Shown here in pieces: positions 8,478 through 16,890 of a DNA stretch of 64,000 nucleotides. The notes beneath the pieces are model-generated. The model saw only the letters and a list, made by a program, of their open reading frames with translations, was not told where the DNA came from and searched no databases. The first letter of the stretch is position 1; the number at the start of each line of letters is the position of its first letter. A program made the position numbers and the translations under genes. The stretch is taken from assembly GCA_017523995.1 (NCBI GenBank), contig JAFWUX010000108.1, forward strand, positions 49,322-113,321. Direction: 5' to 3'. This DNA comes from Oscillospiraceae bacterium (lineage in GTDB: Bacteria; Bacillota_A; Clostridia; Oscillospirales; Ruminococcaceae).

Positions 8478-9935
8478 TTACAGTTTTTCCGCAAAGATGC
8501 GCTTTGCCGCATCCGCGACCAGCTCACGTTCATCCATATGCAGATGCACGCCGCCGGCAATGATCTGATAATCCTCATGTCCCTTGCCTGCCAGCAGCAC
8601 GACATCGCCGGTCTTTGCCTGCTTCATTGCAAGGTAGATCGCCTCGGCTCTGTCGGGCTCTGTCTGATACGGAACATTGGTATCTTTGAGTCCTTCGAGA
8701 ATATCGTGAATAATCGCAAGCGGATCCTCGTCACGCGGATTATCCGAAGTGACCATGACAAAATCCGCGAGATTTGCCGCAGCACGCGCCATCTTCGGGC
8801 GCTTTGCGGCATCGCGGTTGCCGCCGCAGCCAAAGACCGCAATCAGCCGCCCGACCGTGCATTCACGCAGGCTTGCGAGTGTTTTTTCCAGTGCATCCGG
8901 TGTGTGTGCGTAATCGCAGATCACCGTGAAATCGAGTGCCGTCGGGATGACCTCGCATCTGCCGCGGACACCGGTGTAATCGAGCAGCAGGTCGTTCATC
9001 ACATCCATCGGGATGCCGATTCTTCTGCCGACCGCGATTGCCGCGACCGCATTGCTGACATTGAACATGCCGGTCATGCGCATCGACATCGGAATGTTCT
9101 CGCCGTGCAGATGCAAGGTGAACTTTGTGCCCTCGGTGCTCAGCGTAATCTCATCCGCCATTGCATCGAAGCTGTCCGCATCATTCTGCCGGATGCCGTA
9201 GGTCATTTTCTCGCAGCTGATCTCATGATAGAGCCGCTTGCCGTAGTCATCGTTGCCGTTGACAATCGCAAAATCGCAGATGTCAAAGAGCATGCGCTTG
9301 GCAAGATAGTAATTCTCCATCGTGCCGTGGACATCGAGATGATCCTGCGTCAGATTCGTGAACACAGCCGCGTCGAAATGTGTCGGGCCGATGCGGTGCT
9401 GCTCCAGACCGAAGGACGAGACCTCCATGACAACCGTCTCGATCTTTGCCTCGACCATTTTGGCGAGCAGTGCAAAGTATGCATCGGTCAACGGTGTGGT
9501 ATTCGGCGAGGGCAGAATCTCATCACCGATCTCATACTGCACCGTGCCGATCAGACCGACACGCTGACCGGTCTTTTTGAGCATCTCCTTGATGAGCGTT
9601 GCAGTGGTGGTCTTGCCGTTCGTGCCGGTCACGCCGATGAACCGCATTTTCCGCTCCGGATGTCCATACCACGCGGCGCAGAGATCGCCGTAGGTGCGGC
9701 GGGTATTCGCAACGGTGATTTCGCGGTCGCCGAGCCCGAGCGGGCGCTCCGTAATGACCAGAACGGCGCCCTTTTCCAGCATGGCAGCTGCGGCATCGTG
9801 CCCGTCATATTTTGCGCCGCGGATCGCGACAAAGACCATATTCGGTTTCAGTGCGCGGGTATCGTCCGTGACACCCGTCACCTCCGTATCCGCAAGACCT
9901 GTTTTCAGGTTTTCGAGTAAAGTATGCAGTTTCAT
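8478..9935 (-). CDS. murE: UDP-MurNAc-tripeptide synthetase, meso-DAP type
   Basis: ATP-dependent ligase that adds the third amino acid to UDP-MurNAc-L-Ala-D-Glu. The 485-residue product has the Mur ligase P-loop GTNGKTT (104-110), the central TNLTQDHLDVHGT motif and, at 398-401, DNPR followed by DEDP. DNPR is the known selector for meso-diaminopimelate rather than lysine, so the wall is predicted to be DAP-type. It lies between the transpeptidase gene and mraY. Confidence 0.97.
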   Translation of the reverse strand: MKLHTLLENLKTGLADTEVTGVTDDTRALKPNMVFVAIRGAKYDGHDAAAAMLEKGAVLVITERPLGLGDREITVANTRRTYGDLCAAWYGHPERKMRFIGVTGTNGKTTTATLIKEMLKKTGQRVGLIGTVQYEIGDEILPSPNTTPLTDAYFALLAKMVEAKIETVVMEVSSFGLEQHRIGPTHFDAAVFTNLTQDHLDVHGTMENYYLAKRMLFDICDFAIVNGNDDYGKRLYHEISCEKMTYGIRQNDADSFDAMADEITLSTEGTKFTLHLHGENIPMSMRMTGMFNVSNAVAAIAVGRRIGIPMDVMNDLLLDYTGVRGRCEVIPTALDFTVICDYAHTPDALEKTLASLRECTVGRLIAVFGCGGNRDAAKRPKMARAAANLADFVMVTSDNPRDEDPLAIIHDILEGLKDTNVPYQTEPDRAEAIYLAMKQAKTGDVVLLAGKGHEDYQIIAGGVHLHMDERELVADAAKRIFAEKL

Positions 9936-10013
9936 GATGTTCTCCGTTCCCCTGCTGCGCAGATTGCGCGCAGTCCGTTTGTAGAAAACTCAGATTCCTT
10001 TTGCAGTTGCCCC

Positions 10014-10043
10014 GCCGGACGGCTCAGAAGGAGACCGTCCGGC
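10014..10043 (-). repeat. Hairpin between the transpeptidase gene and murE
   Basis: GCCGGACGG and CCGTCCGGC form a perfect nine-pair stem with a 12-base loop in the 140-base gap before murE. No T run follows on the minus strand, so it is more likely an mRNA-stabilising or processing hairpin than a terminator. Confidence 0.5.
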
Positions 10044-10075
10044 AGGAACGAAAGGATTGAGCGTAGATAGCTTGA

Positions 10076-12484
10076 TTATCCGGCGTCCTCATCGTGACCG
10101 ACATCGAGTGTGATGACCGACCACGGTTCGACGGTGCTGCCGGCAGGCTGACTCTGCAGCAGAACAATCGCATCCTGATGCAGCGAGCCCTTGGAAACAT
10201 AATTGAGTTTTGCCTCCGTGAGGATTTCATTCGCCTGTGCAAGTGTGCAGTTGATAACTGAAGGAACCGTCACAGGCTCCGGTGTTGTTTTATTGGTATA
10301 GAGCACAACCGTGCCGCCCTTTGCGACCGGCGTACCGGTGATCGGCATCTGCGTGAGGACGGTCGAGCCGTCGCCGACGATCTCGTAGTTGAGACCGATG
10401 TCCTCGAGCTTTTCGATTGCATCCGCCGTCGGGGTGTCAATCAGCAGCGGGACGCTGACGTCCTTGTGTGCCTCCTCCTCCGCGGAATACTCCGGATAAA
10501 TGCCGAGATACGGCAGCGCCTTTTCGAGTACGCGGCGCGAATACGGCACGACAACCGTAGCGCCGTAATAGGTGATGTTCTTGTTCGGTTCATCTGCCAT
10601 GATCAGCAGCACGATCTCCGGATCATCTGCCGGTGCAAAGCAGCAGTACGAAGCAACATACTCCGCGTCCGCCGCATTGATCATGCCCTGCAGCTTCTGG
10701 GATGTACCGGATTTACCGCCGATCTTATAGCCCTTGATGTAAGCGTTGCCGCCGTGGTTGAAGTCAACAACGAACTGCAAAGCGCGGCGCATTTCCGCCG
10801 AGGTCTCCTCGGAGATTACCTGGCGGCGCACGGTTTTGTCATGTGAAAGCACAACATTTCCCGCCTGATCGACAACCTTGCTGACCACATACGGTTCCAG
10901 CAGGTAGCCGCCGTTGACAACCGCAGCATAGCCTGTGACCATTTCGATCGGTGTCAGGGAGTTGCGCTGACCGTAGGAGCTTGCCGCAAGGTCAACAGGT
11001 CCCATAGAATCCAGATTGGAAATGGACTTTGTTTCAGCCGGCAGGTCAATGCCGGTGCGGTCTTCGAGACCGAATGACCGGAAATACTGACAGAACATGG
11101 TTCTGCCGAGCGTCTGACCGATCGAGATAAACGCCGGGTTGCAGGAGTTTTTCAGGATCAGTTCAAAGGACTGCGCGCCGTGAACACCGGTACATTTGAT
11201 CGGCGGCTCGCCCTCATACGGAATAATGGAGCCGGTACAGGTATAGCTGTAATTGTAATAGTCAATCACATTTTCTTCGAGACCTGCACTTGCTGTAAAG
11301 ACCTTGAAAACCGAACCCGGAATATAGGTCTCGGCGATGCATTTGTTGCGCCACTGCCGCTCCCGCGCCGCTTTGAGCGCTTCCGTCTTTTCCTCGTCAT
11401 TGCGGATTTTGCGGATTTCGGAAGCAATCGACTTGTCATAAATCTCATAGGGCTCATTCGCATCAAAGCCGCCGACGCTCGCCATTGCAAGCACCGCGCC
11501 GGTCTTTGCATTGAGCATTACGCCGCAGCCGCGCTCCGCAACCTGAAACTGATTGACCATCTCGGTGAGTTCGCTCTCAAGATAAGTCTGCAGCGTCATG
11601 TCAATCGTGAGGTAGACATCGTCGCCGTCCTGTGCCGGATAGGTTTTGGAATAGCGGTATGGCATATCGTTTCCGTTTGCATCGCGCGCCGTGACATTGC
11701 GTCCGTCCACGCCGGAAAGATATTCGTCATAATATTTCTCGACGCCGTAGAAGCCGTGGCCGTCATTGTTCGTGAATCCGATGACAGATGCCGCAAGCTC
11801 ATTCTGCGGGTAGTAGCGCTTGGTATCAGACTGCCGGCTGATCGACGAAATCGCGATCTTGCGCGCACTGCCCGGCACGCGGATATCGCTGATGTACTCG
11901 ATGATGCGGTCGGCGCGGCTCTTTTCCACCTGATTTTTCAGGACAACATAGTTGCTGTCCTTATCAAACGCCTCATTGATTTTGGATTCCGGTTCCTCGA
12001 GAATCTCCGCGAGATATGTGACAAGCTGCTCGCGGATCACAGCCGGATCGACAACGTCCGCCTTTGCGCCGCTGTCGCCCTGCTTTTTCTGCGCCGCTTC
12101 GGTCAGCTCGGCATTGCGCTTCTCAACGAGTTCCATTTCCTTGCTGAACAGCCCCGGATCGAGGAAGATTTTATAGACCGTCGCGCTCTGTGCAACAACC
12201 GCTTCATTCGCATCATAGATTGTGCCGCGCGCCGCCGGAATCGTGATCGTTCCAAACTGACGGGAATTCGCCATATCTGTATATTTATCATGCTCCACCA
12301 GCATGATCTTCGCGAGGTTTGCGATCAGACCCGCCGCCGCCAGAAGCACGATTGTCTGAATGACAACATTCGTGCGGACCTTCATGCTGGTAGACGGTCC
12401 CTTGGAGCGGTAGCCGCGCTTCCAGACCTGCTTTTTCGAGGCTTTGATCTTTCCCCGCGGATGCTTTTCAGTTTGATCCGGCAT
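10076..12484 (-). CDS. Division transpeptidase with PASTA domains (SpoVD/PBP2x type)
   Basis: Class B penicillin-binding protein that crosslinks septal peptidoglycan. The 802-residue product has a basic cytoplasmic tail, one membrane segment (about 40-62), a dimerisation domain, and the transpeptidase domain with SVFK (Ser391), SCN (447-449) and KSGT (591-594). Two PASTA domains follow from about residue 677 (SVPLLIDTPTADAIEKLED and TVPSVINCTLAQANEILTE), which bind uncrosslinked wall. AAGGAG before the ATG at 12484 fixes the start. It is FtsI-equivalent by position; the SpoVD and FtsI roles cannot be separated from sequence. A 395-base leader with a terminator-like structure precedes it. Confidence 0.93.
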   Translation of the reverse strand: MPDQTEKHPRGKIKASKKQVWKRGYRSKGPSTSMKVRTNVVIQTIVLLAAAGLIANLAKIMLVEHDKYTDMANSRQFGTITIPAARGTIYDANEAVVAQSATVYKIFLDPGLFSKEMELVEKRNAELTEAAQKKQGDSGAKADVVDPAVIREQLVTYLAEILEEPESKINEAFDKDSNYVVLKNQVEKSRADRIIEYISDIRVPGSARKIAISSISRQSDTKRYYPQNELAASVIGFTNNDGHGFYGVEKYYDEYLSGVDGRNVTARDANGNDMPYRYSKTYPAQDGDDVYLTIDMTLQTYLESELTEMVNQFQVAERGCGVMLNAKTGAVLAMASVGGFDANEPYEIYDKSIASEIRKIRNDEEKTEALKAARERQWRNKCIAETYIPGSVFKVFTASAGLEENVIDYYNYSYTCTGSIIPYEGEPPIKCTGVHGAQSFELILKNSCNPAFISIGQTLGRTMFCQYFRSFGLEDRTGIDLPAETKSISNLDSMGPVDLAASSYGQRNSLTPIEMVTGYAAVVNGGYLLEPYVVSKVVDQAGNVVLSHDKTVRRQVISEETSAEMRRALQFVVDFNHGGNAYIKGYKIGGKSGTSQKLQGMINAADAEYVASYCCFAPADDPEIVLLIMADEPNKNITYYGATVVVPYSRRVLEKALPYLGIYPEYSAEEEAHKDVSVPLLIDTPTADAIEKLEDIGLNYEIVGDGSTVLTQMPITGTPVAKGGTVVLYTNKTTPEPVTVPSVINCTLAQANEILTEAKLNYVSKGSLHQDAIVLLQSQPAGSTVEPWSVITLDVGHDEDAG

Positions 12485-12515
12485 TCCTCTCACTCCTTTC
12501 CGGATTCTGCGGCTG

Positions 12516-12556
12516 CTCCGCCAAAAAAACAGGCGGAGCGCATACGCCGCTCCGCC
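12516..12556 (-). terminator. Terminator/antiterminator-like structure before the division transpeptidase
   Basis: On the minus strand GGCGGAGCG (12556-12548 complement) pairs with CGCTCCGCC to form a nine-pair stem followed by TGTTTTTTT, a good intrinsic terminator only about 38 bases before the start codon at 12484. A second GGCGGAG right after the T run can pair with the same CTCCGCC arm, enclosing the T run in its loop. The two pairings exclude each other, as in attenuators. Confidence 0.7.
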
Positions 12557-12879
12557 TTGATCATCACAGGTGAACAGCAAACCGCATCGGCACCCCATAA
12601 GCCGTTCCGCGGCAATGCCGCAGATCGCGGATCTGTATGCAGAGGATCTGGTTGCATACAGCCTGCTCGCCTGTTTATCGCATTACAGTGCGGAGCTTTC
12701 AGCGGACCGAATATCCGCCGCTGCCCGATGCAGAATGTTTGTCGCTTCTACATCCGTCGGCATTGCTGCTCCGTTTCCTTTGTTCTACACATCTTGAATC
12801 TGACCTGCACATCATATATCTCTATGCAAGCTCCGCCGCAGCAGCAGTACCTGCTATGGCGTTACATTTTATATCTATG
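12557..12879 (-). other. Long leader between the ftsL-like gene and the transpeptidase gene
   Basis: This 323-base gap has no convincing gene. A possible 26-codon reading frame on the minus strand (beginning MPTDVEATNILH) has a weak GGAG before it. The rest contains GC-rich hairpin-forming stretches leading into the terminator-like structure. No known riboswitch or T-box motif was recognised. Confidence 0.4.
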
Positions 12880-13776
12880 TTATTTGCCCCGCAAAAATTC
12901 CCAGATGCTGACGAGGTAATCATTGACCGTGACGAAGAAGTTGTCTTCCGGCTCAGTGACCGTGACCTCGTCCTCAGTCTGCAGCTGAATGTACTCAATC
13001 TGTGACTGGTTCAGCGGCCGGAGTCCGAGCTCGTCCTCTGCATATTCCTCGATTTTTTTGACGGTGAGCTTGCCTTCCATCTCAGATCTCATGCTGATAT
13101 TTCTGGCAGTCAGGTCGTCATATTCCGCCTGCAGGGCTGCGATTTTTGTGTACACCTCATTCGTCTGCACACGGCCGTATATCACCGTGCCGATCAGAAT
13201 GCCCGTGAGGATACCGAGTGTCACGGCGCCGCCCGTTGTGATCCTGTTCGGATGCTCGGAGGTTCCGTTATTTGCGGTGCCCGTATAGCGGGAGCCCTGG
13301 GATGTTCGCGATTTGGATTCGGTTTGCTGTTTTGTGTTCTTTTTCTTTTTTGATTTGGCCTCAGACTGATCCTTTGTGTCCGGGATATCGACGTCGATAT
13401 CGGAGTCAGCGGTCATCGGAGCAGTCAGGGGTTCCGCCTGTTTGGAAGTCTTTTTCCTGTGTTCCGGTTCAGGCGGAGGAGCAGGCGCTTCGGCTCCGCC
13501 GGTTGCCGCCTGACGGCGGTTCTCCTCTGAGAGGGCGCTTCGGCTCTCCCGTTCTTCACGGATCCTTGCCTGTTCACGAGATCGGCGTTCCGCCTCAGTG
13601 AGCTTCCGCTCCTTTGGCTCAGCCTGTTTGGATTTGCGTTTCTTGCGGCTTTTGGCAGCCTTACTCATTGCAAGATTCCGCAGCGACATCTGCCGGCGCT
13701 CCTCAGAGCTCAGGCTCTCCTCTCCGGAGAATGACGCAGCGAATTCGGAAAAATGCGTCACGAAGTCTTCTGCCAC
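12880..13776 (-). CDS. FtsL-like division protein with long charged N-terminus
   Basis: Predicted bitopic septum-assembly protein. The product has about 183 cytoplasmic residues that are strongly charged and low in complexity (Lys, Glu, Arg, Ser, Pro rich), one membrane segment at about 183-202 (AVTLGILTGILIGTVIYG), then a short coiled coil (TKIAALQAEYDDLTARNISM) and an AEDELGLRPLNQSQIEYIQL motif typical of FtsL/DivIC C-termini. I prefer a GTG start at 13776 because GGGAGGTGA ends five bases before it; the ATG at 13797 has no proper ribosome site. FtsL is usually about 110 residues, so the tail is an extension. The order rsmH, this gene, transpeptidase is the ftsL slot. Confidence 0.75.
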   Translation of the reverse strand: MAEDFVTHFSEFAASFSGEESLSSEERRQMSLRNLAMSKAAKSRKKRKSKQAEPKERKLTEAERRSREQARIREERESRSALSEENRRQAATGGAEAPAPPPEPEHRKKTSKQAEPLTAPMTADSDIDVDIPDTKDQSEAKSKKKKNTKQQTESKSRTSQGSRYTGTANNGTSEHPNRITTGGAVTLGILTGILIGTVIYGRVQTNEVYTKIAALQAEYDDLTARNISMRSEMEGKLTVKKIEEYAEDELGLRPLNQSQIEYIQLQTEDEVTVTEPEDNFFVTVNDYLVSIWEFLRGK

Positions 13777-13814
13777 CGAGGTCACCTCCCATGGCATTTG
13801 CTGTGCGCCGCGCC

Positions 13815-13847
13815 GACCGGCTGGTTTGTTATGTTTCTCAGCCGGTC
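13815..13847 (-). repeat. Hairpin between rsmH and the ftsL-like gene
   Basis: GACCGGCTG and CAGCCGGTC pair perfectly over nine bases with a 15-base loop, in a 216-base gap without genes. There is no T run on the minus strand. It may mark an mRNA processing or pausing site. Confidence 0.45.
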
Positions 13848-13992
13848 ATTGCAGCATAAAGGTCACACTCGTTTTGTGTTGTTCTGCTTATATCAAATTC
13901 CCGCATCGTGCGGAAATCCGGTCTTTCGTTCGTTAGTTGGTTGTGTCTTCCGTTTCCTTTGCTGTTTGTGCGGAGATTGCTGCCGCACGGTT

Positions 13993-14922
13993 TCAGAGTT
14001 TCTCGATGCTGCGCAGCTTCGCACTGTGGGATCTTGGATTGCGTGCAAGCTCCTCAGCGGTGGCTGTCAGCGGTTTGCGGTGCAGAAGTCTGCCTTCGGG
14101 TTTGTGTCCGCATACGCAGACAGGAAACTCCGGCGGACAGATACATCCGGTACACCATTTTGCGAAAGCCTGCTTGACGATTCTGTCCTCCAGACTGTGA
14201 AACGTCAGAATCACAAGTCTGCCGCCCGGTTTGAGCGAGGCAAACGCCGTATCCAGCGCCGCGGTCAGACAGTTCAGTTCATCGTTCACCGCAATGCGGA
14301 TCGCCTGAAACGTCTTTTTGCAGGGGTTCTTTTCGCGTCTCATTTTTGCCGGTACGCCTTTTTTAATCAGCTCGGCAAGTTCGGTTGTTGTCTCGATCGG
14401 TTTGATCGCTCTCGCTGCGACGATCTGTGCAGCGATCTGCCTGGAAAATTTTTCTTCTCCGTAACGAAAGATGATATCACTGAGCTCCCGTTCCGTCAGC
14501 GTATTCACCAGATCGGCGGCTGTCCGTCCCGTCTGTGACATGCGCATGTCGAGCGGTGCATCCTGATGATAGGAAAAGCCCCGTGACCCTTCGTCCAGCT
14601 CATGGCTGCTGACTCCGAGATCGAGCAGAATACCGTCTGCTTTTGTTTGATGCTCTGCCAGTACCTTCCCCAGCTCCGTGAAGTTCGCGTGTACGATTAC
14701 CGCCGGCATTCCGGCGAGCCGCACAGTCGCCTCAGCGATTGCATCCGGATCCTGATCCATCGCATACAACTGTCCGCCGCACACGAGCCGTTCCGCAATC
14801 GCAAACGAATGATTCGCTCCGCCGCAGGTGCCGTCCAGATACACACCATCGGGCTTGATATTCAGGTCGCTGAGTACCTCCTCCAGCATGACAGGCACAT
14901 GATACACTCTGTGATCAATCAT
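13993..14922 (-). CDS. rsmH: 16S rRNA C1402 N4-methyltransferase RsmH
   Basis: SAM-dependent methyltransferase acting on 16S rRNA in the small-subunit P site; formerly MraW. The 309-residue product has the opening HxPVMLEEVL motif (about 9-16), the SAM loop YLDGTCGGANHSFAIAE, ILLDLGVSSHELDEGSRGFSY and the terminal NPRSHSAKLRSIE motif, all characteristic. It follows mraZ by four bases, the universal first pair of the dcw cluster. Confidence 0.98.
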   Translation of the reverse strand: MIDHRVYHVPVMLEEVLSDLNIKPDGVYLDGTCGGANHSFAIAERLVCGGQLYAMDQDPDAIAEATVRLAGMPAVIVHANFTELGKVLAEHQTKADGILLDLGVSSHELDEGSRGFSYHQDAPLDMRMSQTGRTAADLVNTLTERELSDIIFRYGEEKFSRQIAAQIVAARAIKPIETTTELAELIKKGVPAKMRREKNPCKKTFQAIRIAVNDELNCLTAALDTAFASLKPGGRLVILTFHSLEDRIVKQAFAKWCTGCICPPEFPVCVCGHKPEGRLLHRKPLTATAEELARNPRSHSAKLRSIEKL

Positions 14923-14925
14923 ATC

Positions 14926-15414
14926 TTATGCCTCTTCCTCTGCTGCCATCTTCGCACGCTTTGCAGCGTCCTTCCGGGCACGTTTGATTGCCTTCAGGCG
15001 GGCGCGTTCCTCCTCATACGCCTGCAGTCTGTCCGCATCCCAGATCTCGGCATATTCGCCGATACCGATTATCACCACGGCTCCCTTGAGACCTGCATAC
15101 TCGATGAGTTCCTTGTTGAGCGTGATGCGGTTGTTTTTATCCGGAGTGGGATTCTGCGTAGCGCCTGCGAAGTCGCGGCATGCGTCCTCAATTTCTTCGC
15201 GGTCCTCGCCCTCTTCGATACACTCAGCTTCAATGCGCTTGAGCTCGTTCTCATAGCCCTCCTTCGAGCGCATGATGAGGTAGCCTCTGCTGCGCTGATC
15301 GGGAGAGATGTAAAGAATGTCGCCGATTGCATTTCGGTAGGTGACAGGGTAACTGATGCGGTTGCGCTGATCCAGCTGGACAGTCTGCCTTCCTGACATG
15401 CAAGTCTGCCCCAT
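14926..15414 (-). CDS. mraZ: Transcriptional regulator MraZ
   Basis: DNA-binding protein of the AbrB/SpoVT fold that usually represses its own dcw cluster. The 162-residue product keeps both MraZ half-domains: DQRNRISYPVTYRNAIGD near residue 15 and PDKNNRITLNKELIEYAGL near 100, ending with IIGIGEYAEIWDADR. It is about 20 residues longer than the usual 143, with a Lys/Arg/Ala-rich tail. An AGGAGG lies nine bases before the ATG at 15414. It heads the cluster, downstream of the promoter at 15704-15732 and a 280-base leader. Confidence 0.95.
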   Translation of the reverse strand: MGQTCMSGRQTVQLDQRNRISYPVTYRNAIGDILYISPDQRSRGYLIMRSKEGYENELKRIEAECIEEGEDREEIEDACRDFAGATQNPTPDKNNRITLNKELIEYAGLKGAVVIIGIGEYAEIWDADRLQAYEEERARLKAIKRARKDAAKRAKMAAEEEA

Positions 15415-15462
15415 GGTTCAGCGCCTCCTTTCGCGATTGCGGCAGGAGACACCCCTGAACCG

Positions 15463-15532
15463 GCTCCGGAGAATACAAAGCCGCCTGATTCTATTTTTCT
15501 GCATCAGGCGTTCACTTTGTATGCTTCGGAGC
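15463..15532 (-). ncRNA. Structured leader hairpin of the mraZ transcript
   Basis: Three nested stems occur in the mraZ leader: GCTCCG (15463-15468) with CGGAGC (15527-15532), ATACAAAG (15473-15480) with CTTTGTAT (15515-15522), and CGCCTGAT (15482-15489) with ATCAGGCG (15503-15510). The result is a 70-base three-tier hairpin with small internal loops. No T run follows, so it is not a simple terminator. A 12-base palindrome GACGGTACCGTC lies just upstream at 15547-15558. Confidence 0.55.
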
Positions 15533-15649
15533 ATCGGTAACCAGCGGACGGTACCGTCGCCCTGCTGCCTTCTTACTTTTGTTCCACACGTTTTGTTTTT
15601 GTAGATTTCGGGAGTCGGCATTCTTTTCGGGCACTTTCCGGGAGGCTCA

Positions 15650-15696
15650 ACTGCCTTTTAGTCCCATCGAGTGTATCCGGACTGCCTTTTACTCCC
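15650..15696 (-). promoter_or_regulatory. Direct repeats at the mraZ transcription start, candidate MraZ operator
   Basis: On the minus strand GGGAGTAAAAGGCAGT (15696-15681) and GGGACTAAAAGGCAGT (15665-15650) match at 15 of 16 positions. They are 31 bases apart, about three helical turns, and the first begins at the predicted transcription start. MraZ proteins bind GGG-containing direct repeats near their own promoter, so this is a plausible operator, although the spacing differs from the ten-base period known in enterobacteria. Confidence 0.55.
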
Positions 15697-15703
15697 TGAG
15701 GAT

Positions 15704-15732
15704 ATTATATACCATCTTGAAAATAAAGTCAA
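15704..15732 (-). promoter_or_regulatory. Promoter of the mraZ division cluster
   Basis: Minus-strand TTGACT, a 17-base spacer and TATAAT, an almost ideal sigma-A promoter. Transcription would begin near 15697, giving a leader of about 280 bases before mraZ. Confidence 0.85.
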
Positions 15733-16825
15733 TAGCGATTTCGGAAGAATTCTCCGTTTCGCCCGCGAAAATCCGCCTTTGCGAAAAATGAAACAAGTGT
15801 TTTGTTCAATCTGTCGAGCACGTATTTACGTAATTTTCGAGGATTCACTTCAAAAAACTTCGCGCGCGAAAGTGAAATCGCGTCCGGATTACCGGAGAGC
15901 GCATTTTTGCCGCACCTGCGCCGAAAACAGCTTTTCCGTCAAATATGTTTATGATAAAATGCACCAGATTATACATGTAAACGCAGTTCGTTTTTCGTCG
16001 ATTCGCCGAAATTTCAAACAGGTTTTGTCCGGTTAGATGTCAAACAACATCCTGTGCAAAGTTCCGAAGTCAAACACAAGATATTGTGTTTCGTCAGTGA
16101 AAGCACATTTCCGTCCCTAAATATGCGGGGCGGGCACCGCGCAGGGCGCGGCTCCAATATGCTAAAGGTCTTTTTTGTGTTTGCCATCTTCATCGTGTGT
16201 TTATGAATCAATCACAGTGGGCTGTGCCCGCGTCTATTTTGCGAAAGCTCCGTACTAACGAAGCCGCCCTCTCCCGCCCCTTTGCCCCGCATCGTTTTGC
16301 GGCAAACTGCCTATAAAAGCGCTTATGGGCAGCAATGGGCACCGCGCAGGGCGCGGCTCCATATTGCTAAAGGTCTTTTTTGTGTTTGCCGTCTTCATCA
16401 TGTGTTTATGAATCAATCACAGCGGGCTGTGCCCGCGTCTATTTTGCGAAAGCTCCGTACTAACGAAGCCGCCCTCTCCTGCCCCTTTGCCCCACATTAT
16501 TTTTTCGGCAAACCACTTATAAAAGCGCCTATGGGCAGCAATGGGCAGCGGGCAGTGCCCGCCTCCAATTTGCTAAAGGTCTTTTTTGTGTTTGCTTTCT
16601 TCATCGTGTGTTTATGAATCAATCACAGTGGGCTGTGCCCGCCTCCATATTGCGAAAGCCCCGTACTAACGAAGCTGCCCTCTCCTGCCCCTTTGCCCCA
16701 CATGGTTTTGCGGCAAACCACTTTAAAAAGAGCTTATGGGCACCGCACAGGGCGTGGGTGGGCAGCAATGGGCACCACTCAGGACACGGCAAATCAGAGA
16801 AATCGGATTTTTTTCATCTTTCCTC
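15733..16825. other. Gene-free region between the mraZ and pyrH promoters
   Basis: About 1.1 kb without a supportable gene. The part to 16130 is AT-richer than its neighbours and has no motif I recognise. The part from 16131 is made of tandem repeats described separately. Open frames here (for example 16282-16617) consist of repeat sequence and lack ribosome sites. Confidence 0.6.
16131..16790. repeat. Tandem repeats of about 205 bp
   Basis: The block starting GGGCACCGCGCAGGGCGCGG recurs at 16132, 16337 and, altered to GGGCAGCGGGCAGTGCCCG, at 16543, with a partial fourth copy at 16738; offsets are 205, 206 and 195 bases. Each unit contains GCTAAAGGTCTTTTTTGTG, then GTGTTTATGAATCAATCACA, GGGCTGTGCCCGC and CGTACTAACGAAGC. 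Copies differ at scattered positions, so they are old duplications. No coding logic or CRISPR-like spacing is seen. Confidence 0.85.
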
Positions 16826-16854
16826 TTTACAATATGAAAAAAATCGTGTATAAT
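16826..16854 (+). promoter_or_regulatory. Promoter of the pyrH operon
   Basis: TTTACA, 17 bases, TATAAT, ending 36 bases before the pyrH start codon. It lies just after the tandem repeats and probably drives pyrH, frr and the genes behind them. Confidence 0.75.
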
Positions 16855-16890
16855 AAATATTGTATATTTTGACTTCGGAGGTATGAACCA

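Noticed and set aside
15671..16036. 121-codon plus-strand frame through the mraZ promoter
   Set aside because: It crosses a near-consensus promoter and operator-like repeats on the other strand and has no ribosome site.
16131..16790. CRISPR array
   Set aside because: The period is about 205 bases, units are diverged throughout and there are no unique spacers or cas genes.
16282..16853. Open frames in the 205-bp repeats
   Set aside because: They arise from repeated non-coding DNA, lack Shine-Dalgarno sites and contain the same peptide repeated because the DNA is repeated.
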